Source: Arthrobacter sp. ISL-48
GTDB taxonomy: Bacteria; Actinomycetota; Actinomycetes; Actinomycetales; Micrococcaceae
Length of the DNA: 64,000 nucleotides
Direction of reading: 5' to 3'
Assembly: GCF_018613805.1 (NCBI RefSeq)
Contig: NZ_JAGGPL010000030.1
Coordinates: forward strand, 1 to 64,000
Below are positions 17,000 through 25,150 of this stretch, one piece after another; the stretch's first letter is position 1, and each line of letters begins with the position of its first letter. Under the pieces are notes generated by a model. That model did not search any database. It was not told where the DNA came from and saw nothing but the letters and a program-made list of their open reading frames with translations. A program made the position numbers and the translations under genes.

Positions 17000-18220
17000 C
17001 TAGGGAGCAGTGACGTCCGTGCGGGTGGTGGCAATGGCGTGCGGGACCGCCAGCAGGGCTACCACGGCGAGGGCTCCTGCGGCCGCGAAGACATAGAACC
17101 CCCAAGGGTAGGCAATGCCTGCCGCAACCAGTCCGCCTGTCACGGCAGGTCCTGTAATGGCGCCAACACGGCCGACGCCGGCAGCAAATCCGAGGGCTGT
17201 TGCACGGAGGCGGGCCGGGAACAACTGGCTCACCCACGCGTAAACGAGCACCTGCGAGCTGAAGACGAATACTCCGGTGACGAAGACCAGGGCGTTAAGC
17301 AGGATGGGGTTGTCAACCTTGATGCTCAAGAGGGCAAGGAAGACTGCCGAAAGGCCGAACCACAGCAGCACGATGGGTTTGGTCCCGTGCTTGTCTGCCA
17401 GAATGCCGGCGATGATGAGGCCGGCAACGGCGCCAAGGTTCAGGACCAGGAGCAGGGAAAGCCCGGCGCTGACGGGATAACCAGCGGACGCCATGAGTTG
17501 CGGAAGCCAGGTGTTCAGGCCGTATACCAGCAGCAGCCCCATGAATGATGCCCCGGCGATCGCCGCTGCAACCAGCGGGTAGGGCTTCTGCACCAGGTTC
17601 CGGAATCCGGTCCGCTCCTCCTCTGTCCTGACGGCCTGTGCTGCCGGCAAGGTCTCCGGCAGTTTGAACCACAGGAACGGCAGGAGGACCAGGCCCGAAA
17701 GGCCTCCCACCACAAACATGATGCGCCAGTCGGGAATGACCATCAATGCCAGGAAGGCGGTGGCTACAGCGCCGGCGTGGTAGCCAGTCATCGTGCGGGT
17801 GGTTGACTTACCTGCGGACCCGGCCGGCGCGTAGTCGTTCATGTAGGCGAGGGCGGCCGGCAGGCACGCTCCAAGCCCAACCCCGGCCAGAAGCCGGAAA
17901 ACACCGAACATTGCCACGTTGGGAGCCCAGACCACCGCGAGGGTGAAAAGCGAGAACCACAGCACGCAAGCGACCAGCAGTTTTCGGCGCCCGAAGCGGT
18001 CGGAGAGCGGGGCGATGAAGAGGGCCCCCAAGCCCACTCCCACCAGGGAAATTGTGGCGACGAATGTGGCACCCACCGCATCAAAGCCAAGCTCGCCGGT
18101 CTTGATCAGCGTCGGGATGACGGTGCCAAGCACCACCAGGTCAAAGCCGTCCAGGACCATAGCCAGCCAGCAGAGCCACACTGGCCACCGGGACGCTGGG
18201 GCGGAGGGAGAAGTTGTCAT
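17000..18220 (-). CDS. MFS transporter, aromatic acid:H+ symporter (AAHS) type
   Basis: 406 aa, twelve hydrophobic segments. The AAHS hallmark LDGFDLVVLGTVIPTL in the first segment carries the essential aspartate used by PcaK/BenK carriers, and the 2-3 loop APLSDRFGRRKLLV is intact. Substrates are likely aromatic or small organic acids. The start at 18220 has GAGGA six bases upstream; the frame is open to 18256. No aromatic catabolic gene is adjacent. Palindromic sites at 18329-18362 lie ~110 bases upstream. Confidence 0.87.
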   Translation of the reverse strand: MTTSPSAPASRWPVWLCWLAMVLDGFDLVVLGTVIPTLIKTGELGFDAVGATFVATISLVGVGLGALFIAPLSDRFGRRKLLVACVLWFSLFTLAVVWAPNVAMFGVFRLLAGVGLGACLPAALAYMNDYAPAGSAGKSTTRTMTGYHAGAVATAFLALMVIPDWRIMFVVGGLSGLVLLPFLWFKLPETLPAAQAVRTEEERTGFRNLVQKPYPLVAAAIAGASFMGLLLVYGLNTWLPQLMASAGYPVSAGLSLLLVLNLGAVAGLIIAGILADKHGTKPIVLLWFGLSAVFLALLSIKVDNPILLNALVFVTGVFVFSSQVLVYAWVSQLFPARLRATALGFAAGVGRVGAITGPAVTGGLVAAGIAYPWGFYVFAAAGALAVVALLAVPHAIATTRTDVTAP

Positions 18221-18328
18221 GGAATCCTCATTGATTAGGGACAAAAATAGAAGCACGAGCCATCGAGAGCGCTATCACAGGTACAAGTGACCCACAGCAT
18301 GCAGTTCTGTCCATCAAGAATAGAGGAT

Positions 18329-18362
18329 GTTCGCGAATCGGACCAATGTTCGAGATTCGAAC
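18329..18362. promoter_or_regulatory. Paired palindromic operators upstream of the AAHS gene
   Basis: GTTCGAGATTCGAAC (18348-18362) is a perfect inverted repeat (6-3-6). GTTCGCGAATCGGAC (18329-18343) is an imperfect one 19 bases away, about two helical turns. Such pairs are typical of IclR-type control of uptake and aromatic catabolism genes. The regulator gene is not in this stretch. Confidence 0.5.
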
Positions 18363-18386
18363 TTTCCAAGAAACACGCACGCCTGG

Positions 18387-18436
18387 TATCAGCCCAGCTG
18401 TGGCCACTGAACTTCGCAGGGTTTTTCGCCGTATGA
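18387..18436. repeat. Copy B of the diverged ~50-bp element
   Basis: Counterpart of 16922-16972, located 72 bases past the end of the BASS gene and just beyond the operator pair. Confidence 0.45.
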
Positions 18437-18508
18437 CTCCGCCTGGCCAGCATCACTGCCAAGCCCTCGCCCTGCCCGAGCATGCGCTTCGGGAGCGCCG
18501 GCGGCTGG

Positions 18509-19507
18509 TCAGCCCTTGGCATCTCCCAGCGGGCGGCGGGCCAGCCAAGCAGCGACGATGGCGCCGGAAATGTTATGCCACAGCGAGAACACAGCCGACG
18601 GCAAGGCAGCCAGCGGGCTGAAGTGGGTGGTGGCCAAGGTGGCTGCAAGGCCGGAATTCTGCATGCCCACCTCGAAGGCCAAAGCACGGCGCGCCTTGCT
18701 GTCCAGCCTGCCAATCTTTCCGGCAAGGTAACCCAGTCCCAGTCCAAAACCGTTGTGCAGCACCACGGCCAGGAAGACGATGCCGCCTGCTGCCACGATC
18801 TTGCTAGCACTGCCGGCCACCACAATGGCCACGATCAGGGAAATCACGACGGCGGAGGCCCAAGGAAGGGCCGGCAGCACCTTCGCCACGAGCTTTTTGA
18901 GGAACAGGCGGGCCAGCAGGCCGGCGACCACCGGCAGGAGGACTGTCTTGGCGATGTCCAGGACCATGCCTGCGGCGTCGATCTGGAGGTAGGACCCGGC
19001 GAGGAACAGGACCAGCAAGGGGGTGACGATCGGGGCGATGAGCGTGGAAACGGTGGCGACTGCCACGGACAGGGCGACGTCGCCCTTGGCCAGGAAGGCC
19101 ATCACGTTGGACGCAGTACCGGACGGCGCACACCCCACCAGGATCAGGCCTACGGCCAGTTCGGGTTCCAGGTTCAGCCCCATGGCGATGACCCAGCCGG
19201 CCCCGGGCATGATCACGTAGTGCGCCAGAATGCCCAGCGCCACCGCCCAGGGGCGCTTGGCCACTGCAGCAAAGTCGGGCGGAGTCAGGGTGAGGCCCAT
19301 GCAGAACATGATGATCCCCAGCAGGTAGGGCACGCTCGGGGCCAGCGGCTTGAAGGCGCCGGGAAGCAGGAAGCCCACAATGCCAGCGGCAACCACCAGC
19401 AGCGGAAAAACGGTGACGGCGACGCGGGCGATCTTCGCTTCCGCGGCCAATGCCGGGTTTACGGGTGTTTCTGGAGGGGTGTTCTGGGGTTTCGTTGCCT
19501 CAAGCAT
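18509..19507 (-). CDS. Bile acid:sodium symporter (BASS) family transporter
   Basis: 332 aa, about ten hydrophobic segments. The two crossover regions that bind sodium and substrate are visible: LVGCAPSGTASNVMAFLAKG (~125-144) and ALAFEVGMQNSGLAATLA (~283-300). The group includes PanS-like pantoate/ketopantoate and 2-keto-acid carriers. It lies upstream of the AAHS gene on the same strand but with a 288-base gap containing operators, so separate control is likely. Confidence 0.85.
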   Translation of the reverse strand: MLEATKPQNTPPETPVNPALAAEAKIARVAVTVFPLLVVAAGIVGFLLPGAFKPLAPSVPYLLGIIMFCMGLTLTPPDFAAVAKRPWAVALGILAHYVIMPGAGWVIAMGLNLEPELAVGLILVGCAPSGTASNVMAFLAKGDVALSVAVATVSTLIAPIVTPLLVLFLAGSYLQIDAAGMVLDIAKTVLLPVVAGLLARLFLKKLVAKVLPALPWASAVVISLIVAIVVAGSASKIVAAGGIVFLAVVLHNGFGLGLGYLAGKIGRLDSKARRALAFEVGMQNSGLAATLATTHFSPLAALPSAVFSLWHNISGAIVAAWLARRPLGDAKG

Positions 19508-20054
19508 CCAATCATGCTGGCACTACGTGGTATCTCAATTCCAGTTCGTGACCGGCGGTGGTAACAAGTGCTGAGAACCGGAGCGAGTTCTGGGGGCTTA
19601 ACTCCCAGCCAGCTAACGACAGTCTTACGGGGCCGCCTTGAGTAAAGGCTATGGCGGTGGCGCCGGGCGGCCTGCAAGGAAATCCCAAGCTGCTGCGGTG
19701 GCATGAGGAGAAGCCCGCCCCTCACACCCTCTTGGCAATAGCCAGCTCCCTGGCCAGAAAATCCAGCGCCGGCTGCCCTGCACATGCTCCTGGGTCTACC
19801 GCTCCGAATTTCTAATCCGAATGCCGGGAACTAACCTCGCAATCAAACGGGCAGCAGCCCTGATTGGGTGAGTCAAAGGGGAGCCACAGTTGGAATAGGC
19901 CTCTTCCGGGCCAACCGCGAGAGCAAGACCGCAGGTCAGGTCTGCAGTTGATCCCCTGTCGGATTTCGAACCGATAACACGCCCCGAATCGCGGCTGGAA
20001 TAAGACTGGACAGCGCCGTGCACGGCACTGAAACCGCACGTAAACGAAATGTCA
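19508..20054. other. Gene-free region with decayed tRNA-end sequences
   Basis: No credible gene. A degenerate tRNA T-arm (CCTGTCGGATTTCGAACCG at 19956-19974) precedes the better copy at 20055. The stretch GGGTGAGTC plus GGCCTCTTCCGGGCC and GCAGGTCAG (19866-19940) resembles 38806-38866 beside the intact tRNA, where the same order of words occurs. This looks like repeated use and decay of an attachment region. Confidence 0.5.
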
Positions 20055-20093
20055 GAGCCTCCTGTCGGATTCGAACCGACGACCCCCGCTTTA
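20055..20093 (-). other. Distal attachment-site copy of the tRNA-Thr 3' half
   Basis: The 39 bases match 36 of 39 bases of 39090-39128 inside the complete tRNA-Thr gene, in the same orientation. It covers the anticodon-loop end, variable region, T-arm and acceptor strand. Two of the three differences are a compensating T-stem pair. The acceptor strand here (AGGAGGC) pairs perfectly with the 5' strand GCCTCCT of the tRNA at 39164, whereas the tRNA's own 3' strand leaves a G-U wobble. That suggests this copy is the displaced original end and the 19-kb segment between is an inserted island. Confidence 0.7.
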
Positions 20094-20142
20094 GGTCTGG
20101 ACGCCCTCGGGCAGGCCTGGAAGGTGTCGTTTTGCCCAGAAT

Positions 20143-20721
20143 CTAGAGGCTTCTGCGGTCAACCATGGTGCAACCGGCGGCCACGGCAGGGGCCACTTTA
20201 CGGGTGGCCATCGCCAGCGGGAAGTTCCACGGTGTGATCAGCAGGCACGGGCCTACGGGTTTGTGTTGGACGAGGATCTTGTTTTTGCCCTCGGGCGTGG
20301 TGAGGTAGCGCCCGTAGTCCCGGACTGTTTCTTCGGAGAACCAGCGCAGGAACTCCGCCCCGTAGGTGACCTCGCCGCGGGCTTCAGCCAGGGGCTTGCC
20401 CATCTCCAGGGTCATCAGCAACGCGAAATCCTCCGCGCGCTCAGTGACCTGGTCAAAGGCGCGGCGCAGGATCTCGGCGCGCTCCCGAGGGGCCGTGCGG
20501 GCCCAGGACGCCTGGACTGCGTCGGCTGCGTCGAGCGCGGCAAGAGCATCCTCACTGGTGGCCGAGGCGAGGGTGGCGAGAACCTCCCCTGTAGCGGGGT
20601 CGTGGACGTCGAACGTGCTGCCGTCGGACGCGTCCCGCCACTGTCCGTTGATGAGCAGCCCGGTGGGCACGGACGCGAGGAGCTTTACTTCATGCTCGGT
20701 GGTCACGATCTCGGTGGTCAT
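20143..20721 (-). pseudogene. Succinate-semialdehyde dehydrogenase-like ALDH, N-terminal fragment
   Basis: 192 aa. The N-terminal ~185 residues match NAD(P)-dependent succinate-semialdehyde dehydrogenase of the GabD type (LINGQWRDASDGSTFDVHDP, MTLEMGKPLAEARGE, LITPWNFPLAM). The match stops after APAVAAGCTMV and six unrelated residues lead to a stop, so the cofactor-binding remainder and the catalytic cysteine are absent; full length is ~480 aa. The break lies ~75 bases from the attachment-site copy, so island insertion or deletion probably truncated it. The start at 20721 has GAAGGA upstream. Confidence 0.85.
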
Positions 20722-20926
20722 GGTTTTTCCTTCAGCCACTTGGGGGCTCCTTACAAAGGCTTGATGGATTGATCATTGCGCAGCGGCCCGAGTCCGGGGC
20801 AGCTGCGCAGGCGAAATCGCGGCGCCGCACACATCGTGCAATCCTGGCGGAACGAGCCACGGATAGTGCTGTTGGGCCCAGTTCCGGGTCCCAATGACAT
20901 GGTGGTGCAGTTGCTTGATCAGGGCG

Positions 20927-21244
20927 TTAATGCTTGAGAAGGCTTGCTGGCCCCATAGCTTGGCTCAGCGTGACGGTCAGCTTCTGTCCAAGGTCCTCGT
21001 TGAATTCAAGGAGGTGGGCTTCGAGCAGCTTGTTTCTCACCTGGGGATAAAACGTCCGGCGTCGTCCGATGGAACCTGCCGCGACCCTGGACACACCGGA
21101 GGCGGTCCGGACCACCGCAGCCCATACTCCGTCCTCGATCTGGTCATCGAAGAGCTGGATGTTGGCGGTAGGGAACCCGAGGGTGTTGCCTCCTTCGTCG
21201 CCGTGTTCGGCGGTGCCTGAATCACCGTCATGATCCTGCTTCAT
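20927..21244 (-). CDS. Stand-alone riboflavin kinase-like domain protein
   Basis: 105 aa. The riboflavin kinase signature NTLGFPTANIQL (residues ~20-31) carries the T-A-N ATP/Mg-binding segment, followed by DGVWAAVV and a C-terminal LLEAHLLEFNEDLGQKL like the end of the RibF kinase domain. Bacterial RibF is normally bifunctional (~310 aa); no FAD synthetase domain is present. The ATG at 21244 lies inside the end of the NUDIX gene, so the two are coupled. In an operon region with a flavin reductase and near an FMN-dependent monooxygenase, it plausibly raises FMN supply. Activity is unproven and the domain is short. Confidence 0.7.
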   Translation of the reverse strand: MKQDHDGDSGTAEHGDEGGNTLGFPTANIQLFDDQIEDGVWAAVVRTASGVSRVAAGSIGRRRTFYPQVRNKLLEAHLLEFNEDLGQKLTVTLSQAMGPASLLKH

Positions 21245-21713
21245 GTTGGTCGGGCAGGACCGGGGCCGCCTCGAGTACCTGGTCCAGCCACGCCACCCTG
21301 TTGATGTATCGCCTGATCTTCGAAGGCGCCGCCCAGCGAAAAGTGTCGTGTTCGTCATTGATGGTCAGTCTGCGGCGTCGGGTGACGGCGGTGAAGGTGT
21401 GCACCAGCCATGGATTGCCGTGGTGGTCTGGCAGGAGAAGTGGCGCTCCCTGCCGGAAATCGATCAGGTCGTTCTCGGTCAGCCCTGTTTCCTCACGAAG
21501 TTCCGCAATGGCCTGCCCTTCAGGGGAGGTTCCAGGTTCGAGATATCCGGTGATGCAATGCCACCGTCCGCGGTCATGTCCGACGGACTGGCTTCGCTTG
21601 AAGAGGGCGATCCGTCCCCGCCACTCGAGGATCACGGCCACCACGGTGCGGGGCGGGTATTCTGCGGGTCTATATGCCTCTCCGTTTACCGGTAACAGCG
21701 TTGCGGAACTCAT
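21228..21713 (-). CDS. NUDIX hydrolase
   Basis: 161 aa from the ATG at 21713, which has GAGGA six bases upstream; the open frame further back overlaps the permease gene. The NUDIX box is GYLEPGTSPEGQAIAELREE followed by TGL: the metal-binding EE pair is kept, but the first glutamate of the Gx5E part is threonine and the arginine of REUxEE is alanine. Activity may be altered. The riboflavin kinase-like gene overlaps its 3' end. It could hydrolyse a flavin or nucleotide diphosphate derivative; this is inference from context. Confidence 0.78.
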   Translation of the reverse strand: MSSATLLPVNGEAYRPAEYPPRTVVAVILEWRGRIALFKRSQSVGHDRGRWHCITGYLEPGTSPEGQAIAELREETGLTENDLIDFRQGAPLLLPDHHGNPWLVHTFTAVTRRRRLTINDEHDTFRWAAPSKIRRYINRVAWLDQVLEAAPVLPDQHEAGS

Positions 21714-21798
21714 AGCGATCCTCGTCCGGCTCGGTAGTTGTGGGGCGGTTTCGTTGCTCCGTATGTCGGTGGCTATCCATGCCAGTTTGTGGACTGGC

Positions 21799-21834
21799 CA
21801 GGTGGCTCCCCGCCTGTCGGCGGGGAGCCACCTG
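21799..21834 (-). terminator. 16-bp perfect hairpin after the NCS1 permease gene
   Basis: CAGGTGGCTCCCCGCC (21799-21814) pairs perfectly with 21819-21834 around a four-base loop. It starts four bases past the permease stop on the minus strand. NUDIX and kinase genes follow, so it may attenuate rather than end transcription. Confidence 0.8.
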
Positions 21835-21837
21835 TCC

Positions 21838-23271
21838 CTAGAGGGTTTGCCCGGCGCTGCTGCGGTCGAGCATTTTGTGTCCGGAGAGACGCGGGCGCCG
21901 GTGGGTGGCGAAGTAGACGCCGGCCGCGATGGCGGCTCCGACATAGTAGGAGAGGTCTCCTATTTGGGGGAACGCGGCTGCAATGGGGCCGGTGTAGATC
22001 GAGGACATCCAGAACGGAGATGAAAGGGCCACGCCTGCGGCCCATGCCACGAAGCCCCATTCAAACTTCCTGCTCTTGTCGAAAAGCTCGCGCAGGCCGC
22101 GTTCGGTGCGGCGTCCTCCGAAGAGGTAGTCGCACACGAGGACGGCTACGTAGGGGGCGATGCAGTAGGCGGTCAGGTTGAGGAATGCGGTGAAACCTGT
22201 GTTGAACCCTTCCTGGCCCCACAGTGCTACGAGGTATGAGGCGACACAGATGATCACGACGGCGGTGTGGCGCTTGACGGGCACGCCCATGGTCTGGATG
22301 GAAATTGCGCCGCCGTAGACGTTCAGAAAGTTTTGGGTGAAGGAGGACAGGGCGACGACGCCAAGTCCGACGGCGGCCCAGGGGCCCATGAGCTCCTTGA
22401 GGGCGCCGATGCTGTCGCTGGCGGTCGCGGTTGACCCGAGGACTGTGCCCAGAAGACCCATCCATACCATCGTTACGGCGTTGCCGAGCATGGTTGCCCA
22501 TCCGGCGCCGCGGCGGTTTCCCGGCGTGTTGGGCAGATAGCGGGAGTAGTCCGATGCGAAGGGCATCCAGGCCACGATGAAGGAGAAGAACCAGCCGAAG
22601 AAGGTGATCCATCCGCCGATGCCGTCGAAGCCCTTTGCTGTTGGATTGAAGTCGTTGACGATGTGTCCGTTTGCGGCAGCAACTACGGTGATGAAGACGA
22701 AACCGATCACCAGGACGAAGGAGAGGATGCGCTGGAGGAAGTGGATCAGGTTGTACCCGATGACTGCTACGCCAAGCTGGATACCCATGAGGACGAGCGC
22801 CGAGAGCCAAAATGGTATGTCGGTCAGCAATGCGATGGCCTTGCCGCCCAGGATGACAGTCACTGCTGCCCAGCCGATGCCGGCGAAGACGTTCACATAT
22901 GCCACCGGGAACAGGTTACCGATGAACCCTAGAGGTCCTCGGCCCTGCATTTGCTGGGGTACGCCCAGCCGGACGCCCATGGCGGACAGGTACCCCATTC
23001 CGGCCGAGGAAGTAACGCCGGCGAGGGCGATCGCCAAAGCAGCGGCCCAGAAAGGGAGTCCGAAGTAGGTGGCGCTGAAGCCGAGAACGACGATGGGGAA
23101 GTTCATGCCGGCCGCGAACCAGAGGAAAAACTGCGAACGCGGCTTGCCATGGCGTTCAACGTCGGGGATGTGCTCGATGCCGTACGGCTCGATCTTGGTG
23201 AGGCTGTCGCGATAGCCGCGATCTACGGCGATGCTGTCTTCTGAGACGGTACTCATGGTGTCTGGGCTCAT
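21838..23271 (-). CDS. NCS1-family permease (cytosine/purine/hydantoin type)
   Basis: 477 aa, twelve hydrophobic segments. The N-terminal IEPYGIEHIPDVERHGKPRSQF and first segment FFLWFAAGMNFPIVVLG are typical of NCS1 nucleobase-cation symporters. The substrate-site region with GIGWAAVTVILGG (~135) and WMPFASDYSRYLP (~235) is intact. Known substrates are cytosine, purines, allantoin, hydantoins and pyridoxine, so an N-heterocycle is the likely cargo. AGGAC precedes the start at 23271. It lies 102 bases downstream of the flavin reductase gene, same strand. Confidence 0.87.
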   Translation of the reverse strand: MSPDTMSTVSEDSIAVDRGYRDSLTKIEPYGIEHIPDVERHGKPRSQFFLWFAAGMNFPIVVLGFSATYFGLPFWAAALAIALAGVTSSAGMGYLSAMGVRLGVPQQMQGRGPLGFIGNLFPVAYVNVFAGIGWAAVTVILGGKAIALLTDIPFWLSALVLMGIQLGVAVIGYNLIHFLQRILSFVLVIGFVFITVVAAANGHIVNDFNPTAKGFDGIGGWITFFGWFFSFIVAWMPFASDYSRYLPNTPGNRRGAGWATMLGNAVTMVWMGLLGTVLGSTATASDSIGALKELMGPWAAVGLGVVALSSFTQNFLNVYGGAISIQTMGVPVKRHTAVVIICVASYLVALWGQEGFNTGFTAFLNLTAYCIAPYVAVLVCDYLFGGRRTERGLRELFDKSRKFEWGFVAWAAGVALSSPFWMSSIYTGPIAAAFPQIGDLSYYVGAAIAAGVYFATHRRPRLSGHKMLDRSSAGQTL

Positions 23272-23373
23272 TTTTTGTCCTATTGTGGGATGCGCACCTT
23301 GGTGCGCTGCTTGAGAGCAGGTTGTGTCGGTGCGGCTGGTTTCCTGTGCGAGGCTTATCAGCCGTGCCGGCAC

Positions 23374-24309
23374 TTAGAGTTCGGCGAGATTTCCGCCGTC
23401 GTAGAACCGTCCGGCCTTGTAGACCATCGGTGCCGTGTTGTCGATCTCGGCGTGCCGAACCCGACAGATGAAGACGGTGTGGGTCTTCGCTTGAAATCGT
23501 TCCTGAATTTCGGCTTCGAGGGATGCGGCCGAGCCGTCCAGAAGGGGGCTGCCGTTCGGACCCTCATGCCACTCGAGCTCCGCAAACTTGTCCGGGGCCT
23601 TGGAAGCGAAGACACCCACCGTGTCCCGCTGGCCCGTTCCCAGGATGTTGATGCCCAGATGGCTCGATGAGAAGAGCGCCGGGTAGGTGCTGGAGGTCTT
23701 CTGGACGCATACGAGCACGAGGGGTGGCTCGATGGAGACGGAGCAGTACGAGTTCGCTGCCAGTCCTTTGGGGGTTTCGCCTTCCTTGGTGGTGACCACC
23801 GTGACGCCCGTGATGAACTGGCGGTTGAACGCCTTCATCAGATCTGCGTCGAGCTCGGGGACGGCGCGGTCTCCAATTTCCGGCGCGGCGATCCCGCGCA
23901 GGGGGCGAATCCCGAGGCTTGCCAGCAGCTCACTGCCATCCCACGTCACGGTCTCTTTCGTGATCTTCCCGTCCTTGAGGATCAGGATGTTCGAGCCCCT
24001 GGTCTGAACGGTAAGTCCTGTTGCCGGGACACCGAGGTATTCGTGGGTGTGGGTGCCAGTGGACGTCCAGAAGACGGCCACCGTTTCCGAACCTTCGACG
24101 ATGTCATCGACGGTCGTGCGCAGGTCCGGGAATGCTACCCGCACCGCGGCGATCTCGGCTTTTAGACCGGCGATGTCGACGGTTGCGCCTGTCGCCTTAC
24201 TGCTACGCGTGTAGCCAGCCGCCAGGAGGCCGTCGAGAGCAGTGAAGTCACCCTTGTCCCAAGCAGCGAGCCAGGCTGACGTGATCAGCGTTTCGAGTAT
24301 CTGTTGCAT
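23374..24309 (-). CDS. SnoaL-like domain fused to an HpaC-type flavin reductase
   Basis: 311 aa. Residues ~1-135 have the NTF2/SnoaL-like polyketide-cyclase fold (AAWDKGDFTALDGLLAAGYT, VFWTSTGTHTHEYLGVPATG). Residues ~150-311 are an NAD(P)H:FMN reductase of the DIM6/NTAB type (QFITGVTVVTT, GLAANSYCSVSIEPPLVLVC). The reductase would supply FMNH2 to the luciferase-like monooxygenase at 28928. The fused N-domain may bind an intermediate or act in isomerisation. The ATG at 24309 is set by a promoter placing the transcript start on it. Divergent from the GntR gene. Confidence 0.83.
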   Translation of the reverse strand: MQQILETLITSAWLAAWDKGDFTALDGLLAAGYTRSSKATGATVDIAGLKAEIAAVRVAFPDLRTTVDDIVEGSETVAVFWTSTGTHTHEYLGVPATGLTVQTRGSNILILKDGKITKETVTWDGSELLASLGIRPLRGIAAPEIGDRAVPELDADLMKAFNRQFITGVTVVTTKEGETPKGLAANSYCSVSIEPPLVLVCVQKTSSTYPALFSSSHLGINILGTGQRDTVGVFASKAPDKFAELEWHEGPNGSPLLDGSAASLEAEIQERFQAKTHTVFICRVRHAEIDNTAPMVYKAGRFYDGGNLAEL

Positions 24310-24450
24310 ACCAATGACGGTAAGGCAGGTCACATGACCGCGTCAACAGAAACTTAGAAAAACCCTGTAAACATTGGAAATTCCGGTGTTTCGAAAAGGT
24401 AACCTCCGGCTCTTGACGCGCTTCTTGCATGCAACATAGGCTGTTAAGCA
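24310..24450. promoter_or_regulatory. Divergent leaderless promoters and palindromes, flavin reductase/gntR
   Basis: Minus strand: TTGACG (complement of 24341-24346), 18 bases, TACCGT (complement of 24317-24322), then seven bases to the ATG at 24309; GGTCATGTGACC in the spacer is an inverted repeat. Plus strand: TTGACG (24413-24418), 18 bases, TAGGCT (24437-24442), then seven bases to the ATG at 24450. CTTGCATGCAA (24424-24434) and AGCATGCAAG (24448-24457) are related palindromes around the plus promoter and likely GntR operators. Confidence 0.55.
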
Positions 24451-25130
24451 TGCAAGATGAAATGGTGCTGAGTGTTGAAGCGGCCGAGCGGAACGGGCTC
24501 CTCGAAAAGATCAGGAGGCTCGTCCTGGGCGGCGACTTCCCGCCGGGGGCGGTTTTGCCGGAGGCTTTCCTTGCCCAGGAGTTCGAAGTCAGCCGCACTC
24601 CGGTACGGGAAGCCCTCAAGCAGCTTCAGAATGAGGGGCTGGTGGAGATACGTCCGAAGGTGGGAACCTTCGTCCGCGAGCCGACCCGCAGGGAGATTAT
24701 CGAGCTGTTCCAGGTCAAGGAGTCCCTTGAGGGACTTGCAGTGTCGCTGCTCGCCCGCCGCGGCGCGACAGCGGAATTGTCTGCGCTCCGCCTGAACCTC
24801 GAGGACTCCGAGGCCGCGGTCCTCACGAATGACAGCGAGGCCTACGCCCGGCTGGTACATGAGTTTCACTGGACCATCGTCAGGGGCTCGGACAACCTCA
24901 AACTTGTTGAGCACTATGAACGGCTCATGAACCAGCTCGCGTACCAGCGGCTGGTCCTGCGCACCGTTGAACACCCGGGCAGGCTCGCAGCCTCCACCCG
25001 GGAACACCGCGCGGTCCTCGAAATGATCGAGCACAAAGACCCCTTCGGCGCAGAAACCGCCATGAGGAACCACGTCCATGCCTCATCCCGAGAGGCTCTC
25101 ACCGATCCGGTGCAGTCGCTCCGGAACTGA
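24450..25130 (+). CDS. GntR-family regulator, FCD subfamily
   Basis: 226 aa from the ATG at 24450. Winged helix at residues ~15-75 (FPPGAVLPEAFLAQEFEVSR, TPVREALKQLQNEGLVEI) and FCD ligand domain from ~85 (FQVKESLEGLAVSLLARRG, HEFHWTIVRGSDN, REHRAVLEMIEHKD). An upstream in-frame ATG at 24429 lies inside the operator palindrome. It heads the catabolic operon 24450-29995, with 20 bases to the next small ORF, and probably controls the divergent flavin reductase-permease side too. Confidence 0.87.
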   Translation: MQDEMVLSVEAAERNGLLEKIRRLVLGGDFPPGAVLPEAFLAQEFEVSRTPVREALKQLQNEGLVEIRPKVGTFVREPTRREIIELFQVKESLEGLAVSLLARRGATAELSALRLNLEDSEAAVLTNDSEAYARLVHEFHWTIVRGSDNLKLVEHYERLMNQLAYQRLVLRTVEHPGRLAASTREHRAVLEMIEHKDPFGAETAMRNHVHASSREALTDPVQSLRN

Positions 25131-25150
25131 ACCACCCACGAAAGGATGCC

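Noticed and set aside
16434..17003. Several small open frames between gntR and the AAHS gene
   Set aside because: No ribosome binding sites, no recognisable families, overlapping in many frames; treated as intergenic.
18482..19564. Long plus-strand frame opposite the BASS transporter gene
   Set aside because: Glycine/glutamine/histidine-rich composition without motifs; the minus strand gives a complete membrane transporter.
20055..20093. A functional second tRNA-Thr gene
   Set aside because: Only the 3' half is present; the D-arm, the 5' acceptor strand and most of the anticodon arm are missing.
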